Position numbers and translations under genes: made by a program. A stretch of 64,000 bases of DNA from assembly GCA_964500435.1 (NCBI GenBank), contig CAZCNL010000002.1, positions 1 through 64,000 on the forward strand. The letters run 5' to 3'. This stretch comes from GWF2-33-9 sp964500435. Its GTDB lineage: Bacteria; Bacteroidota; Ignavibacteria; Kapaibacteriales; UBA2268. Within the stretch, counting starts at the first letter, position 1. Each line of letters starts with the position of its first letter. The notes under the pieces are model-generated. The model was not told where the DNA came from. It searched no databases and was given only the letters and a program-made list of their open reading frames with translations. Of this stretch, positions 8,860 through 18,506 are shown in pieces.

Positions 8860-10419
8860 TTAGTATTTATTTCGATTTTTGCTTACTGTTTGTTTTTTGA
8901 ACTTCGAATTTTCAAATTGTTTTTCTAATTCATCTGAAATTTCTGCAGGGTTAGTAATTGGCATATTTTTATCAAATAATTCATATTCTAACAGTTTAGC
9001 TTTTTTTATTTTTTCCAAAGTTGGAAGTTTGGATCTATTTGTTGTTTCGATATGTTTACCATTTTGATCAACTATAATTAACTTAGGTAAAAATGCACCT
9101 TTTCGACCAATAAATTTATCCATAATTTCTACTCCTTGTTCAAATTCCTCACGAGTAACTCTTCCTAATGCTTCATATCTATAAATCTTTTTTCCATCCC
9201 AAGTATAAACATCAGCATAACTTTCCTGAATTTTTTCATCAAACATTTCTTCGTTATCGTTAATGTTATACCCCGAAGGCATCAATAATACTTTGCCACC
9301 TCCTCCTTCAATATTTACAGCATAACGAGGTACAGTAATCCCAGATATCCAGCCTTGAAGATGTTTCATATATAATTTACCAATTTGAACTGGTACTATG
9401 AAATGTGCAATTCCTCTTTCTTTATGACACTGCAATAAATAATATGGATGGACTCCAATCCAAAACATTCGTCTAAATGTTTCTGCAAGTGTTTTGTAGT
9501 AATCATTAACATGATTTAATAATACTGTTTGATTTCTGATTGTAAAACCATAATTTAATATCTTTTTAACTGCATTGGCTAATTCTTCTGTTATTTCATT
9601 GTAATGGTTAATTTGAGTCATAAAATAGACATATTTTTCTATACCAGAATTGTACCTATTTGCTGATTTTTTAATCAATTCCAAAATTTCATCATTTATT
9701 TTCATTGGTAAAACAACAGGAACTCTTGTAGCTATTCTAATCACTCGTAAATGAGGGACTTTACTTAATTCTTCGAGTACATACTGCAACAATGAATTAC
9801 TAATCATTAAAGCGTCTCCACCAGTTACAAGAACTTCATTAACATTTTTATTGTAATTAATATAAAATAAACCTTTGTTAATTTTATTAATATTAACATC
9901 AACTCTTCGGTTCAATGATTTCACCCTTTGGCAATGGTTGCAATATGATGCACAACTCGTATTTTCAGCAACAAATAAAGCCACTCTGTTCGGATATCTT
10001 TGGTAAGCAGATCCGAAACTTCGAGAGCTCTCCTTCATTGCTTCTTCAACTCCTGTATTGGGAAATAAGATGTTTGCTGGTGTTGGGACACTTTGCCAAA
10101 ATATTGGATCGAGCCGCTTTTTTTCTTTTTCTCCTGGCAACAAAACAGGATGGAAAGGATCTTCTTGCATTAAAGTAGCATAATATGGGGTAATGCGAAG
10201 CGCTTCTTTTCCTTCTCTACTAAGTTCTTCTAATGTTCTTTCTATTTCTCTTTCTTGATAATCATTTAATTTTATCACTTTCTTTAATTGTTGAACAGTG
10301 CGAATGGTGTTTTTCATTTGCCATTTTGCATCATTCCATTGTTCTTCTTTAATATCACTCCATAACTCGATTTTTCTGTAATCCCTTGGTTTATAAAAAA
10401 AATTATAGTTATTTTCCAT
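8860..10419 (-). CDS. KamA family radical SAM protein (lysine 2,3-aminomutase-like)
   Basis: A 519-residue radical SAM/PLP enzyme. The cluster motif CASYCNHC (Cys156, 160, 163) has the CX3CX2C spacing, and IEGGGGKVLLMP holds the Lys that binds PLP in lysine 2,3-aminomutase. The family moves an amino group from C2 to C3 of lysine or a related amino acid. GAGGAG 7 nt before the ATG at 10419 fixes the start against an upstream in-frame codon at 10461. It is about 100 residues longer than the classical enzyme. No kamD/E or ablB-like acetyltransferase lies beside it, so the product is unknown. Confidence 0.85.
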   Translation of the reverse strand: MENNYNFFYKPRDYRKIELWSDIKEEQWNDAKWQMKNTIRTVQQLKKVIKLNDYQEREIERTLEELSREGKEALRITPYYATLMQEDPFHPVLLPGEKEKKRLDPIFWQSVPTPANILFPNTGVEEAMKESSRSFGSAYQRYPNRVALFVAENTSCASYCNHCQRVKSLNRRVDVNINKINKGLFYINYNKNVNEVLVTGGDALMISNSLLQYVLEELSKVPHLRVIRIATRVPVVLPMKINDEILELIKKSANRYNSGIEKYVYFMTQINHYNEITEELANAVKKILNYGFTIRNQTVLLNHVNDYYKTLAETFRRMFWIGVHPYYLLQCHKERGIAHFIVPVQIGKLYMKHLQGWISGITVPRYAVNIEGGGGKVLLMPSGYNINDNEEMFDEKIQESYADVYTWDGKKIYRYEALGRVTREEFEQGVEIMDKFIGRKGAFLPKLIIVDQNGKHIETTNRSKLPTLEKIKKAKLLEYELFDKNMPITNPAEISDELEKQFENSKFKKQTVSKNRNKY

Positions 10420-10426
10420 AATAATA

Positions 10427-10432
10427 CTCCTC
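10427..10432 (-). promoter_or_regulatory. Strong ribosome binding site deciding the KamA-like start
   Basis: Reverse-strand GAGGAG, 7 nt upstream of the ATG at 10419. It argues against the longer reading frame that begins at 10461. Confidence 0.7.
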
Positions 10433-10484
10433 ATAATAATAAAAATGAATTCCTTCAACAATTACAAAAAATCAAGATTTAATG

Positions 10485-10516
10485 CAAATATACGAAATTT
10501 ATAAGTTCAAGACAAA
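10485..10516 (-). promoter_or_regulatory. Bacteroidota-type promoter for the KamA-like gene
   Basis: On the reverse strand TTTG (10516-10513) is separated by 20 nt from TATATTTG (10492-10485), matching the TTTG-N19-21-TAnnTTTG consensus of the Bacteroidota housekeeping sigma factor. The leader to the ATG is about 65 nt. The remaining bases up to 10760 are AT-rich with nothing recognisable. Confidence 0.6.
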
Positions 10517-10767
10517 TATTTTAATTCTTTATATTTCCAATATTTAAGAATAATTTTCAATTTAATTTAGTACTTTTACATCATTTTATCAAATTTAGTT
10601 ATTAAATACATTTTTCTTTTTCAATTTATTGAATGATAAATACATATTCTTATCTTTTTTATTTAATCGATTGTTAGTTTCAGAAGGATTTAATTCAATA
10701 TATGAATCTTTTATTTGCAGGTAATTATAAATTAATACTTTGAAGTGTTAAAGATAATTTAATAAAT

Positions 10768-10818
10768 AATGGGACACAATTTTCAAATGCTTTGAACTTT
10801 GTGCCCCATTTTTTTTTA
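10768..10818. terminator. Long hairpin downstream of yidC
   Basis: Arms 10768-10779 and 10799-10810 pair with a single mismatch, and an inner ttcaaa/tttgaa stem closes the loop. The T-run (10809-10817) lies on the + strand side. On the reverse strand, where yidC ends, the tail is AT-rich only. It probably insulates yidC from the KamA-like gene. Confidence 0.6.
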
Positions 10819-10830
10819 TAAGAAAAGTAT

Positions 10831-12711
10831 TTATTTCTTTTTTGGTTTATTTGGTAAATTTTTACTTGTTGGTTTTGTTTTTGGCATACCGGGCAGTGTT
10901 TTGCCTTGTTGTTCAGCTAATTCTTGAGCTTCACGCATTTTTCTTTGCATCCAACCTTCTTTTTTAGGCATTTTCTTTAAATCAGCAAGTGTGAGTTTAT
11001 TTTTGGAGTATTTGTTCATATAAACTTGCATTCCGATGCTTAAAATGTTGAATGTGAAATAATACAAATTCAAACCTGAAGGTAAGTAGTTAAATAGCAA
11101 TGTTAACATTACGGGCATTATGTATACCATAGATTTTTGCCTTGGGTCTGTGATTGTTTGCTTTTGTTGAATGAACAAAGTTGCACCCATCAAAAGTGCC
11201 AGTCCAGATATTTGATTAATTCCAAGTAATGAAAATGGTAAGTGCAAAATTGTATCAGGTACTGATAAATCTGTTATCCATAAAGCGAAATTTGCCTGAC
11301 GCAAATCTATTGCACTTTTTAATACAGCCCAAAGTGCATATAAAATTGGCATTTGCAACAGTAGTGGCAAACACCCGCCCGCAGGATTTATTCCGTATTC
11401 GGAATATACTTTCATTATTTCTTTTTGTTGCTTTGTTTGGTCATCTTTATATTTTTCCCGTATGTCGTTCATAAGTGGTGCAATTACTTGCATCTTTTGT
11501 GATGAGCGCATTTGTTGAATTGATAATGGATACAACAAAAACTTCATTAAAATCGAAAAGATGATAATCGCTATACCATAATTTGGCACGAAATTATGTA
11601 TAAATTTAAAGATTGGAAGCATAAAGTATTCGCCAATTTGGCGTATTCCAAAACGAAATCCTAAGTCTACTAATGCTTGTAAATTATATTCTTTGGTAAT
11701 TTTATAATCTAACGGACCAAGGTAAATATTGAATTTGTTTGTTTTTACACCGTTTGAATATGGCAATCTATATTCAACAGTGTATATTTTCTTTACACCA
11801 TTATCTGGCAAAGGTTTTTGTTCACCACTCATATCGACTGTACCATCAAATGTTTTGTAAGGTTGCGGGATAATTGCGACCGTAAAATATTTTATTTTAA
11901 CTGCGGCATAATCGATAAGCCCTGTAACACTTGTTTGCTTTAGTTCATCCTTTGAAGATGCGTCCAATTCTTCAATATCACCATTGAGTGACGCTATTGC
12001 GTGCGAGGAACTTGCTTCGTCTACGCTATTATGTTCTTGAAAACGTAATCCTTCACCCCAAGTGAGTTTATATCCCCTGTTTGGAATATATTGCTCCATA
12101 TTTTCCAGCGTTATTTCCTCGCTAAAAATATAACTATTTCCATTGAAAGTTAATTTCTTGATAATTTTTGAATGTTCATCAATAGCTAATTCAAATTGCA
12201 AAGTCAATGTATCATTTTTTCCGAGAGAATAATATTTTTGATTAGCATTCACATTAAAATATAAATCTCGTGAATCCAATAATATATTTTGCATCGTGCG
12301 GAATGTTAAATACAAATCGCCATCATCTGAATTTATCAATTGAACAGGTTTGCCAGCCCAATTTTTATAATTTTTTAAATAAAATTTCTTTAAAACTGCA
12401 CCTTTCGTAGATAATTTTATTTTTGTTAAACTATTTTCGATTTCTATAATATCTTCATTTCCTTGGGTAAATTTTGCAAAAGCACCATATTTATTCGACA
12501 AGGCTGTATTGACAAGAGAATCCGTAGCTTTTGTTTTGGAACTATCAATTTTACTTGCAATGCTATCTTTATTCTTTGTCGAATCTTGAGCGAGTACTGA
12601 TTTGAATTTTTCATCTGGAGGAATTGGTTTTTGTTCGATTGATTGGAAAAACATCCAAACAATGATTACACCGGTGATTAAGATGAGAGCTAAAATACTT
12701 CTTTTGTCCAT
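10831..12711 (-). CDS. yidC: Membrane protein insertase YidC
   Basis: A 626-residue inner-membrane insertase that folds proteins into the membrane with or without SecYEG. It has an N-terminal membrane anchor (residues 6-24), a large periplasmic domain (about 60-360), and the conserved insertase core from about residue 375 (FKFIHNFVPNYG, INPAGGCLPLLLQMPILYALW). It ends in a Lys/Pro-rich tail typical of versions that contact ribosomes. Length suits Bacteroidota YidC. It follows yidD by 59 bp. Confidence 0.95.
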   Translation of the reverse strand: MDKRSILALILITGVIIVWMFFQSIEQKPIPPDEKFKSVLAQDSTKNKDSIASKIDSSKTKATDSLVNTALSNKYGAFAKFTQGNEDIIEIENSLTKIKLSTKGAVLKKFYLKNYKNWAGKPVQLINSDDGDLYLTFRTMQNILLDSRDLYFNVNANQKYYSLGKNDTLTLQFELAIDEHSKIIKKLTFNGNSYIFSEEITLENMEQYIPNRGYKLTWGEGLRFQEHNSVDEASSSHAIASLNGDIEELDASSKDELKQTSVTGLIDYAAVKIKYFTVAIIPQPYKTFDGTVDMSGEQKPLPDNGVKKIYTVEYRLPYSNGVKTNKFNIYLGPLDYKITKEYNLQALVDLGFRFGIRQIGEYFMLPIFKFIHNFVPNYGIAIIIFSILMKFLLYPLSIQQMRSSQKMQVIAPLMNDIREKYKDDQTKQQKEIMKVYSEYGINPAGGCLPLLLQMPILYALWAVLKSAIDLRQANFALWITDLSVPDTILHLPFSLLGINQISGLALLMGATLFIQQKQTITDPRQKSMVYIMPVMLTLLFNYLPSGLNLYYFTFNILSIGMQVYMNKYSKNKLTLADLKKMPKKEGWMQRKMREAQELAEQQGKTLPGMPKTKPTSKNLPNKPKKK

Positions 12712-12770
12712 AACCTTTTTTATTTAATTTCAAATTTATTAATTGCGTCGATTTTTTAATTACAAATTTA

Positions 12771-13019
12771 TTAGAATTTTACTTTTTTAAAATGAAATTT
12801 TTGAATTTTATCAGGAACTGGGTCATATCCACCAGGGTTAAACGGATGGCATCTACTAATTCTTTTTACAGCTAAAATGCTCCCGTAAAATGCTCCAAAT
12901 TTTGAAATTGCTTCCATTGAATATTCAGAGCAAGTTGGATAAAACCTACAAGATGGTGGCAATAAAGGAGAAATAAATTTCCTATAAAATTTAATAATTC
13001 CGATAAAAATATATTTCAA
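12771..13019 (-). CDS. yidD: Membrane protein insertion efficiency factor YidD
   Basis: An 82-residue protein with the complete family pattern: IKFYRKFISPLLPPSCRFYPTCS, AISKFGAFYGS and ISRCHPFNPGGYDPVP with the conserved Cys residues. It aids YidC-dependent insertion. The usual upstream partners rpmH and rnpA are absent: a 136-bp gap leads to the divergent purK. Confidence 0.93.
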   Translation of the reverse strand: MKYIFIGIIKFYRKFISPLLPPSCRFYPTCSEYSMEAISKFGAFYGSILAVKRISRCHPFNPGGYDPVPDKIQKFHFKKVKF

Positions 13020-13125
13020 CCCTTTTCCATAAATTTAAATTTCAAAAATAACATTGACGAATTTACTTCAACTTTATATTTAAAATTAATAAAATTTACT
13101 TTACTTTTAATGAATTTTTATTTCT

Positions 13126-13133
13126 TAATTTTG
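13126..13133 (+). promoter_or_regulatory. Possible -7 box for purK
   Basis: TAATTTTG fits TAnnTTTG and lies 22 nt before the purK ATG. No TTTG is seen at -33, so support is partial. Confidence 0.35.
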
Positions 13134-13155
13134 TTAAATATATTAATGAAATTAG

Positions 13156-14298
13156 ATGAATTATCCAATAACACTCGGAATATTAGGTGGCGGTCAACTT
13201 GCTAAGATGCTTGCAAACGAAGCATATAAGCTCGGGATGAACATTGCGATTATCGAAAAAGGTGCTAACACTCCCGCTGGTGATATGACTAAATTAGATT
13301 TTACTCAAGGCTGGGAAAATATCGATGAACTCAATAAATTCATAGCAGTTTCCAGTATTATAACTTTAGAAAATGAGTTCATAAATCCTGATATTTTGGA
13401 ATATATTGAGAAAATAAAACCAGTTTTTCCGTCTTCGAAAACATTGAAATTAGTTCAAGATAAATTAATTCAAAAGACAACCTTCCAAAATAATAATATT
13501 TCAGTGCCAATATTTGAAAACGTAGAAACAGTTGAAAACGCCTATCGATTTGGTGAAAAACATAGTTATCCATTTATTATTAAATCACGCAAAATGGGTT
13601 ACGATGGTTATGGAAATGCAAAAGTGGAAAAACGAGAGGATATTGTTCCTATTTTTGAAAAGTTTAAGGCTGATAAATTCCGTAGCGAAATTTACGCAGA
13701 GCAATTTATTGATTTCAAAGCAGAATTAGCAATTATGATTGGAAGAAATCAACAAGGTGAAATGGTAAATTATCCAGTTGTTGAAACAATTCAAAAGAAT
13801 CATATTTGCAACGAAGTCATTGCCCCAGCTGATATTAACGAAAGTACTCGTTTGAAAGCAATAAATTTAGCAAGAAGATGCGTCGAATCAATTGATGGTG
13901 TTGGAATTTTCGGCATTGAACTATTTTTAACTAAAAATGATGATGTTTTAGTCAATGAAATTGCCCCAAGACCGCATAATACTGGACATTATACAATTGA
14001 TGCGTGCGTAACTTCGCAGTTTGAAAACGCAATTCGTGCTGTTTTAGGTTTGCCTTTTGGTTCAACAGAAATGGTTAAACCGTATGCTGTGATGATTAAT
14101 TTACTTGGCGAAAGAAATGGCGACGGTAGTCCAAAAAATATTGCCAACACTCTTGCGTTAAAAAATGTTAGTTTACATTTATACAATAAAAAAGAATCAA
14201 GAATCGGACGAAAAATGGGTCATATTACTGTTATTGGCGATAATCTAAACGAAACATACAAAATTGCTAAAAAAGCAAAAGAACTCTTTGTCTGGTAA
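13156..14298 (+). CDS. purK: 5-(carboxyamino)imidazole ribonucleotide synthase (PurK)
   Basis: An ATP-grasp enzyme that carboxylates AIR to N5-CAIR in purine synthesis. The 380 residues begin with the nucleotide-binding GILGGGQLAKML. The ATP-grasp core includes PFIIKSRKMGYDGYGN and FGIELFLTKNDDVLVNEIAPRPHNTGHYT, whose Glu and Asn bind metal. Its partner purE is not in the window. It heads a run of forward genes (gap of 35 bp to the Nramp gene), but its function is unrelated to theirs. Confidence 0.93.
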   Translation: MNYPITLGILGGGQLAKMLANEAYKLGMNIAIIEKGANTPAGDMTKLDFTQGWENIDELNKFIAVSSIITLENEFINPDILEYIEKIKPVFPSSKTLKLVQDKLIQKTTFQNNNISVPIFENVETVENAYRFGEKHSYPFIIKSRKMGYDGYGNAKVEKREDIVPIFEKFKADKFRSEIYAEQFIDFKAELAIMIGRNQQGEMVNYPVVETIQKNHICNEVIAPADINESTRLKAINLARRCVESIDGVGIFGIELFLTKNDDVLVNEIAPRPHNTGHYTIDACVTSQFENAIRAVLGLPFGSTEMVKPYAVMINLLGERNGDGSPKNIANTLALKNVSLHLYNKKESRIGRKMGHITVIGDNLNETYKIAKKAKELFVW

Positions 14299-14333
14299 TA
14301 TTAATTAAATTTATTTACTTAAAAGTTTGAAAG

Positions 14334-15620
14334 ATGCGACGAAAAATATCACGAAATTTCAAAGAGTTTTTTAAAAAAGATTTTATTGAAAGCAACGAAT
14401 ACCTTCAATTTTTAAAGTATTTAGGTCCTGGGTTGCTTGTAACCGTGGGATTCATTGACCCAGGAAATTGGGCTTCGAACGTTGCTGCTGGCTCAATGTA
14501 CGGTTATCAATTGCTTTGGATGGTCACACTTTCTACTTTAATGTTGATAATGCTCCAACACAATGCCGCACATCTTGGCATCGCAACAGGTTTATGTTTG
14601 AGCGAAGCGGCTTCGATTTATTTACCCCGATGGATAAGCACATTTGTTCTTTCTTCTGCGGTAATTGCATCTATTTCAACTGCTTTAGCAGAAATTTTAG
14701 GAGCGGCAATTGCTTTGAAAATGCTATTTGGTTTACCTTTGAAGATTGGTGCTACGTTGAGTGCTATTTTAATTATGTATTTTCTTTATACAAATTCATA
14801 TAAAAAAATCGAAAAAGTAATTATCGGCTTTGTATCTTTAATTGGTATAGCATTTTTAATTCAATTGCTATTAATCAAGGTAAATTACACAGAAGTAGCA
14901 ATTGGAGCAGTTTTGCCAAAATTCCCGCTTGGTTCGTTACCAATAATAATGAGCGTCCTTGGTGCAGTTGTTATGCCTCATAATTTATTTTTACATTCCG
15001 AAATTATTCAAAGTCGACAATGGAATTTAAAAGAAGACAAAGTAATTCAAAGACAATTAAAATTTGAATTCACAGACACACTGTTTTCAATGATAGTTGG
15101 CTGGGCAATCAATAGTGCAATGATAATCGTCGCTGCTGCTGTTTTTTTCAATAATAAAATTACAGTAACAACACTCGAGCAAGCAAAGCTGATTTTGGAA
15201 CCTTTGGTTGGTAATTTTTCTTCTTTGCTTTTCGCATTATCCTTACTATTTGCGGGTATAGCATCAAGCATCACAGCCGGAATGGCTGGCGGTAGTATAT
15301 TTGCTGGTATTTTTAAAGAACCTTATGATATAAAAGATAAACATACCAAGGTCGGAGTCGGAATTACAATTTTTCTCGGATTAGTAGTAATATTTTTTGT
15401 TGAAGACCCATTTATTGGACTAATTTATTCGCAAGTCCTTTTAAGTATGCAACTTCCAATTACATTATTTTTGCAAATATATTTGACATCCTCGAAAAAA
15501 GTAATGGGAAAATATTCGAATAGCATTTCCGACAATATTTTATTATATTTAATTACAGGAATTGTAACTTTACTTAACATTTTTTTGCTTTTATCCTTTG
15601 TAGGAATAAATATAGTTTGA
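14334..15620 (+). CDS. Nramp family divalent metal transporter
   Basis: A 428-residue, roughly eleven-helix H+-coupled importer of Mn2+/Fe2+. The metal-site motif DPGNW is in helix 1 (residues 43-47) and MPHNLFLHSEI in helix 6, both as in MntH/DraNramp. Length is normal. It is followed after 45 bp by a VIT1/CCC1-type transporter, which in known systems moves Fe/Mn in the opposite direction. Together they look like a metal homeostasis unit. Mn versus Fe preference cannot be read from sequence. Confidence 0.92.
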   Translation: MRRKISRNFKEFFKKDFIESNEYLQFLKYLGPGLLVTVGFIDPGNWASNVAAGSMYGYQLLWMVTLSTLMLIMLQHNAAHLGIATGLCLSEAASIYLPRWISTFVLSSAVIASISTALAEILGAAIALKMLFGLPLKIGATLSAILIMYFLYTNSYKKIEKVIIGFVSLIGIAFLIQLLLIKVNYTEVAIGAVLPKFPLGSLPIIMSVLGAVVMPHNLFLHSEIIQSRQWNLKEDKVIQRQLKFEFTDTLFSMIVGWAINSAMIIVAAAVFFNNKITVTTLEQAKLILEPLVGNFSSLLFALSLLFAGIASSITAGMAGGSIFAGIFKEPYDIKDKHTKVGVGITIFLGLVVIFFVEDPFIGLIYSQVLLSMQLPITLFLQIYLTSSKKVMGKYSNSISDNILLYLITGIVTLLNIFLLLSFVGINIV

Positions 15621-15665
15621 AAACTAAGTATATTGTAATATATTAAAATTAAAACATTAAAAATT

Positions 15666-16373
15666 ATGGAAAAATTAACAATAGATAATTACTTAGATAA
15701 TCATTATATACATAGAAGTAATTGGTTGCGAGCTGCAGTACTTGGTGCTAATGATGGTATTTTGTCAATTTCAAGCTTAGCTGTAGGTGTTGCAACTGCA
15801 AGTTCAACAAGAGCACCAATCATTTTAGCAACTATTGCAGGTTTAGTTGCAGGTGCTTTATCTATGGCTGCGGGTGAATATGTCTCCGTAAGTTCACAAA
15901 CAGATACCGAAAAAGCTGACATTGAACGAGAAAAAAGAGAACTCGAAGAAATGCCTGAGCTCGAGTTGGAAATGTTAACACAAATATATGAGAAACGTGG
16001 TCTTGCAAAAGAAACCGCCAAACAAGTTGCAATAGAATTGACCAATAAAGATGCTTTGGAAGCGCATACGAGAGATGAATTAGGTATAAATGAAATCACC
16101 CAAGCAAAACCAATTCAAGCAGCATTAGCTTCTGGTGCATCTTTTACTTTTGGCGGAATAATGCCTTTGTTGACGGTACTTTTCGCCCCGATTAAAGGAA
16201 TGGAATATTGGCTCTATGGTCTGACTATTCTTTTTCTTGTCATTTTAGGTGTAGCGTCCGCTAAAACTGGTGGTTCGAGCATTCTCAAATCAATTTTAAG
16301 AATTACGATATGGGGAACTATTGCAATGGGTGCATCTGGATTAGTTGGTTATATTTTCGGTGTAAATGTTTAA
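15666..16373 (+). CDS. VIT1/CCC1 family Fe2+/Mn2+ transporter
   Basis: A 235-residue protein. Helices 1-2 carry RAAVLGANDGILSISSLAVGV and AGALSMAAGEYVSVSSQTDTE, the family signature. A cytosolic charged segment (Glu-rich, about 85-135) is followed by three C-terminal helices. Homologues store or export Fe/Mn. It is in line with the upstream Nramp gene and 37 bp before the response regulator. Confidence 0.92.
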   Translation: MEKLTIDNYLDNHYIHRSNWLRAAVLGANDGILSISSLAVGVATASSTRAPIILATIAGLVAGALSMAAGEYVSVSSQTDTEKADIEREKRELEEMPELELEMLTQIYEKRGLAKETAKQVAIELTNKDALEAHTRDELGINEITQAKPIQAALASGASFTFGGIMPLLTVLFAPIKGMEYWLYGLTILFLVILGVASAKTGGSSILKSILRITIWGTIAMGASGLVGYIFGVNV

Positions 16374-16410
16374 ATTTAATATTTTTTGATATATTTTTTA
16401 ATATCAAATT

Positions 16411-17097
16411 ATGAAATTACTTGTTGTAGAAGACGAAAAAGAATTAGCAAAATCTATCGTAAAATTTCTTGCAAAAGATAATTACTTAATAGATGTTGCT
16501 TATAATTTTTACGAGGCAGACGATAAAATTGGTTCGACGGAATATGATTGTGCTTTGGTTGACATAATGTTGCCAGATGGTTCAGGTTTTGATTTAGTCA
16601 AATTACTAAAAAAGCAACAACCATCTTGCGGAATAATTATTGTAACTGCTAAAGACACACTTGATGATAAATTGCAAGGTTTAGATATCGGCGCTGACGA
16701 TTATTTAACAAAACCATTCCATCTCGCAGAGTTAAACGCACGCTTGAAATCACTTATTCGTCGAAGAAACTTTAATGGTAATATTGAATTAAATATTAAT
16801 GAAATATCAATTAGTCCCGAAAAACGTGAAGTTAAAGTTAATGATAAATTAGTCGATTTAACTAAAAGGGAATATGATATTTTACTCTTTTTTATTAGCA
16901 ACAAAGAAAGAGTTTTGACAAAAGAAACTATTGTCGAACATATTTGGGGCGATGATTCCAGCACTTTCGATAATTTCGATTTTGTTTATACTCATATAAA
17001 AAACTTACGTAAAAAATTAATTGAACAAGGAGCAAAAGACTATATTCAATCTGTTTATGGTATCGGTTATAAATTTTCTTTAAAGATAAATGAATGA
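16411..17097 (+). CDS. OmpR/PhoB-type response regulator
   Basis: A 228-residue regulator. The receiver domain has the acidic pocket near residues 7-8, phospho-acceptor Asp51 in ALVDIMLPDGSG, and the conserved Lys in YLTKPFH. The C-terminal winged helix (about 130-228) ends with the family's YIQSVYGIGYKF. It overlaps the histidine kinase gene by 4 bp, so the two are translationally coupled. Position after the metal transporters suggests, but does not prove, that it controls them. Confidence 0.93.
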   Translation: MKLLVVEDEKELAKSIVKFLAKDNYLIDVAYNFYEADDKIGSTEYDCALVDIMLPDGSGFDLVKLLKKQQPSCGIIIVTAKDTLDDKLQGLDIGADDYLTKPFHLAELNARLKSLIRRRNFNGNIELNINEISISPEKREVKVNDKLVDLTKREYDILLFFISNKERVLTKETIVEHIWGDDSSTFDNFDFVYTHIKNLRKKLIEQGAKDYIQSVYGIGYKFSLKINE

Positions 17098-18374
17098 ACT
17101 TAATTAGTAAAATAAATCGATATTTCATCTTCAGTTCGATTTTCTTATTCGTAGTGATTTTTATTGCTATTTATTTTTTAATTGATATGTCTATTCGAAA
17201 AGAATCTGACCAACAATTAAGAAATATAACTAAAAAAGTAATAAATGAATTAAAGGAAGGTGGTGCGGTAGATTATCCCCCTTTTATTGAAATTTACCCT
17301 GTTGATATCGATACAATCCACGATAAACGTCATTATTTCGAAGATGTTTTGATTGATTTTTCTGATACAGAAGTTGATGAACCTTTTCGTCAGATGATTT
17401 CTTACACAAAAATCGACGATAAATACTACCGGGTTACTGCTCGAATATCCATGGAAGCTAAAAAGGATATGTTTCAATTAATTTCAATTGTTATTTTTTC
17501 CGGCATTCTTTTGTTCATCATCATTATGTTTTTTATTAATAAAAAACTATCTACATATATTTTTACGGATTTATATGAAACTCTCAAAAAAATCGAATCT
17601 TTTTCAATCACAGGAGGCGAAAAATTAGTATTAAAACCATCGAATATTAATGAATTTAAGAAATTAAATTCTGCAATTATATTCCTTGCTGATAAAGCTC
17701 AAAAAGAATATCAAGTTTTAAAAGAATTCACTGAAGAATTAAACCACGAAATTCAAACTCCAATTTCAGTTGTTAAAGCAAAACTTGAATTGCTTATACA
17801 AAGTCCTTCAATCGATGATGATAGCTTTGTAATTCTTGACTCTGCGTTGAAAAGTTTGAGTAAATTAGAAAAAATTAATCGCTCAATTCTTTTGTTGAAC
17901 AAACTCGAAAATGCAGATTTATACGAGAATTCAAAAATAAATTTAAAAGAAGAAATCAATAAAATTTTACAAAATTTCGAAGATTTTAAACAATTCAAAA
18001 ATATAAATTTAACATATTCTGAAAAAACAAAGAATAAACCCGTTTTTTTAATCAATACATCTTTGTTTAACATACTCATAAGTAATTTAATTTCCAATGC
18101 AATAAAACATAGCACCGAAAACGGAGAAATAAACATAAAATTTAATGATTTACCAGATAAAACATTTTTGACAATATCTAATACATCACAAAAGCTACAA
18201 AATCCACAGAATTTTTTCAAAAGATTTTACAAAGAATCAGATTCTGCAGAATCAACGGGGCTTGGTCTTGCTATTGTTAAGAAGATATGCGATATTTATC
18301 ATATTGAAATTTCAAATAGTTACAAGGATAATATATACTCTGTCGAACTAATCTTTCCTAAAAAAAATATTTGA
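17094..18374 (+). CDS. Two-component sensor histidine kinase
   Basis: A 426-residue membrane kinase. Two membrane segments (about 11-32 and 130-150) enclose a roughly 95-residue periplasmic sensor rich in Asp and Tyr. The H-box reads TEELNHEIQTPISVVKAKLE, the N-box LISNLISNAIKHS, and the G-box ESTGLGLAIVKKIC. The F-box region between them is short. It pairs with the response regulator that overlaps its start by 4 bp. The signal is unknown; an acidic periplasmic loop and the upstream metal transporters would fit a metal (inference). Confidence 0.92.
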   Translation: MNLISKINRYFIFSSIFLFVVIFIAIYFLIDMSIRKESDQQLRNITKKVINELKEGGAVDYPPFIEIYPVDIDTIHDKRHYFEDVLIDFSDTEVDEPFRQMISYTKIDDKYYRVTARISMEAKKDMFQLISIVIFSGILLFIIIMFFINKKLSTYIFTDLYETLKKIESFSITGGEKLVLKPSNINEFKKLNSAIIFLADKAQKEYQVLKEFTEELNHEIQTPISVVKAKLELLIQSPSIDDDSFVILDSALKSLSKLEKINRSILLLNKLENADLYENSKINLKEEINKILQNFEDFKQFKNINLTYSEKTKNKPVFLINTSLFNILISNLISNAIKHSTENGEINIKFNDLPDKTFLTISNTSQKLQNPQNFFKRFYKESDSAESTGLGLAIVKKICDIYHIEISNSYKDNIYSVELIFPKKNI

Positions 18375-18506
18375 AAAATCTTCAAAATATCTTCAAAATT
18401 GACCCTTAATTTTGTATTGTAATTAATTGCAATACTAAAAAAACAAATTTTACAATTAATTACAAATTTTAAAAAATATTATTAACAAAATTAAATGAGG
18501 TTAATT

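Noticed and set aside
15704..16099. 131-codon reverse frame within the VIT1/CCC1 gene
   Set aside because: Ser/Ala-rich shadow with no family motif; the forward frame is a clear transporter.
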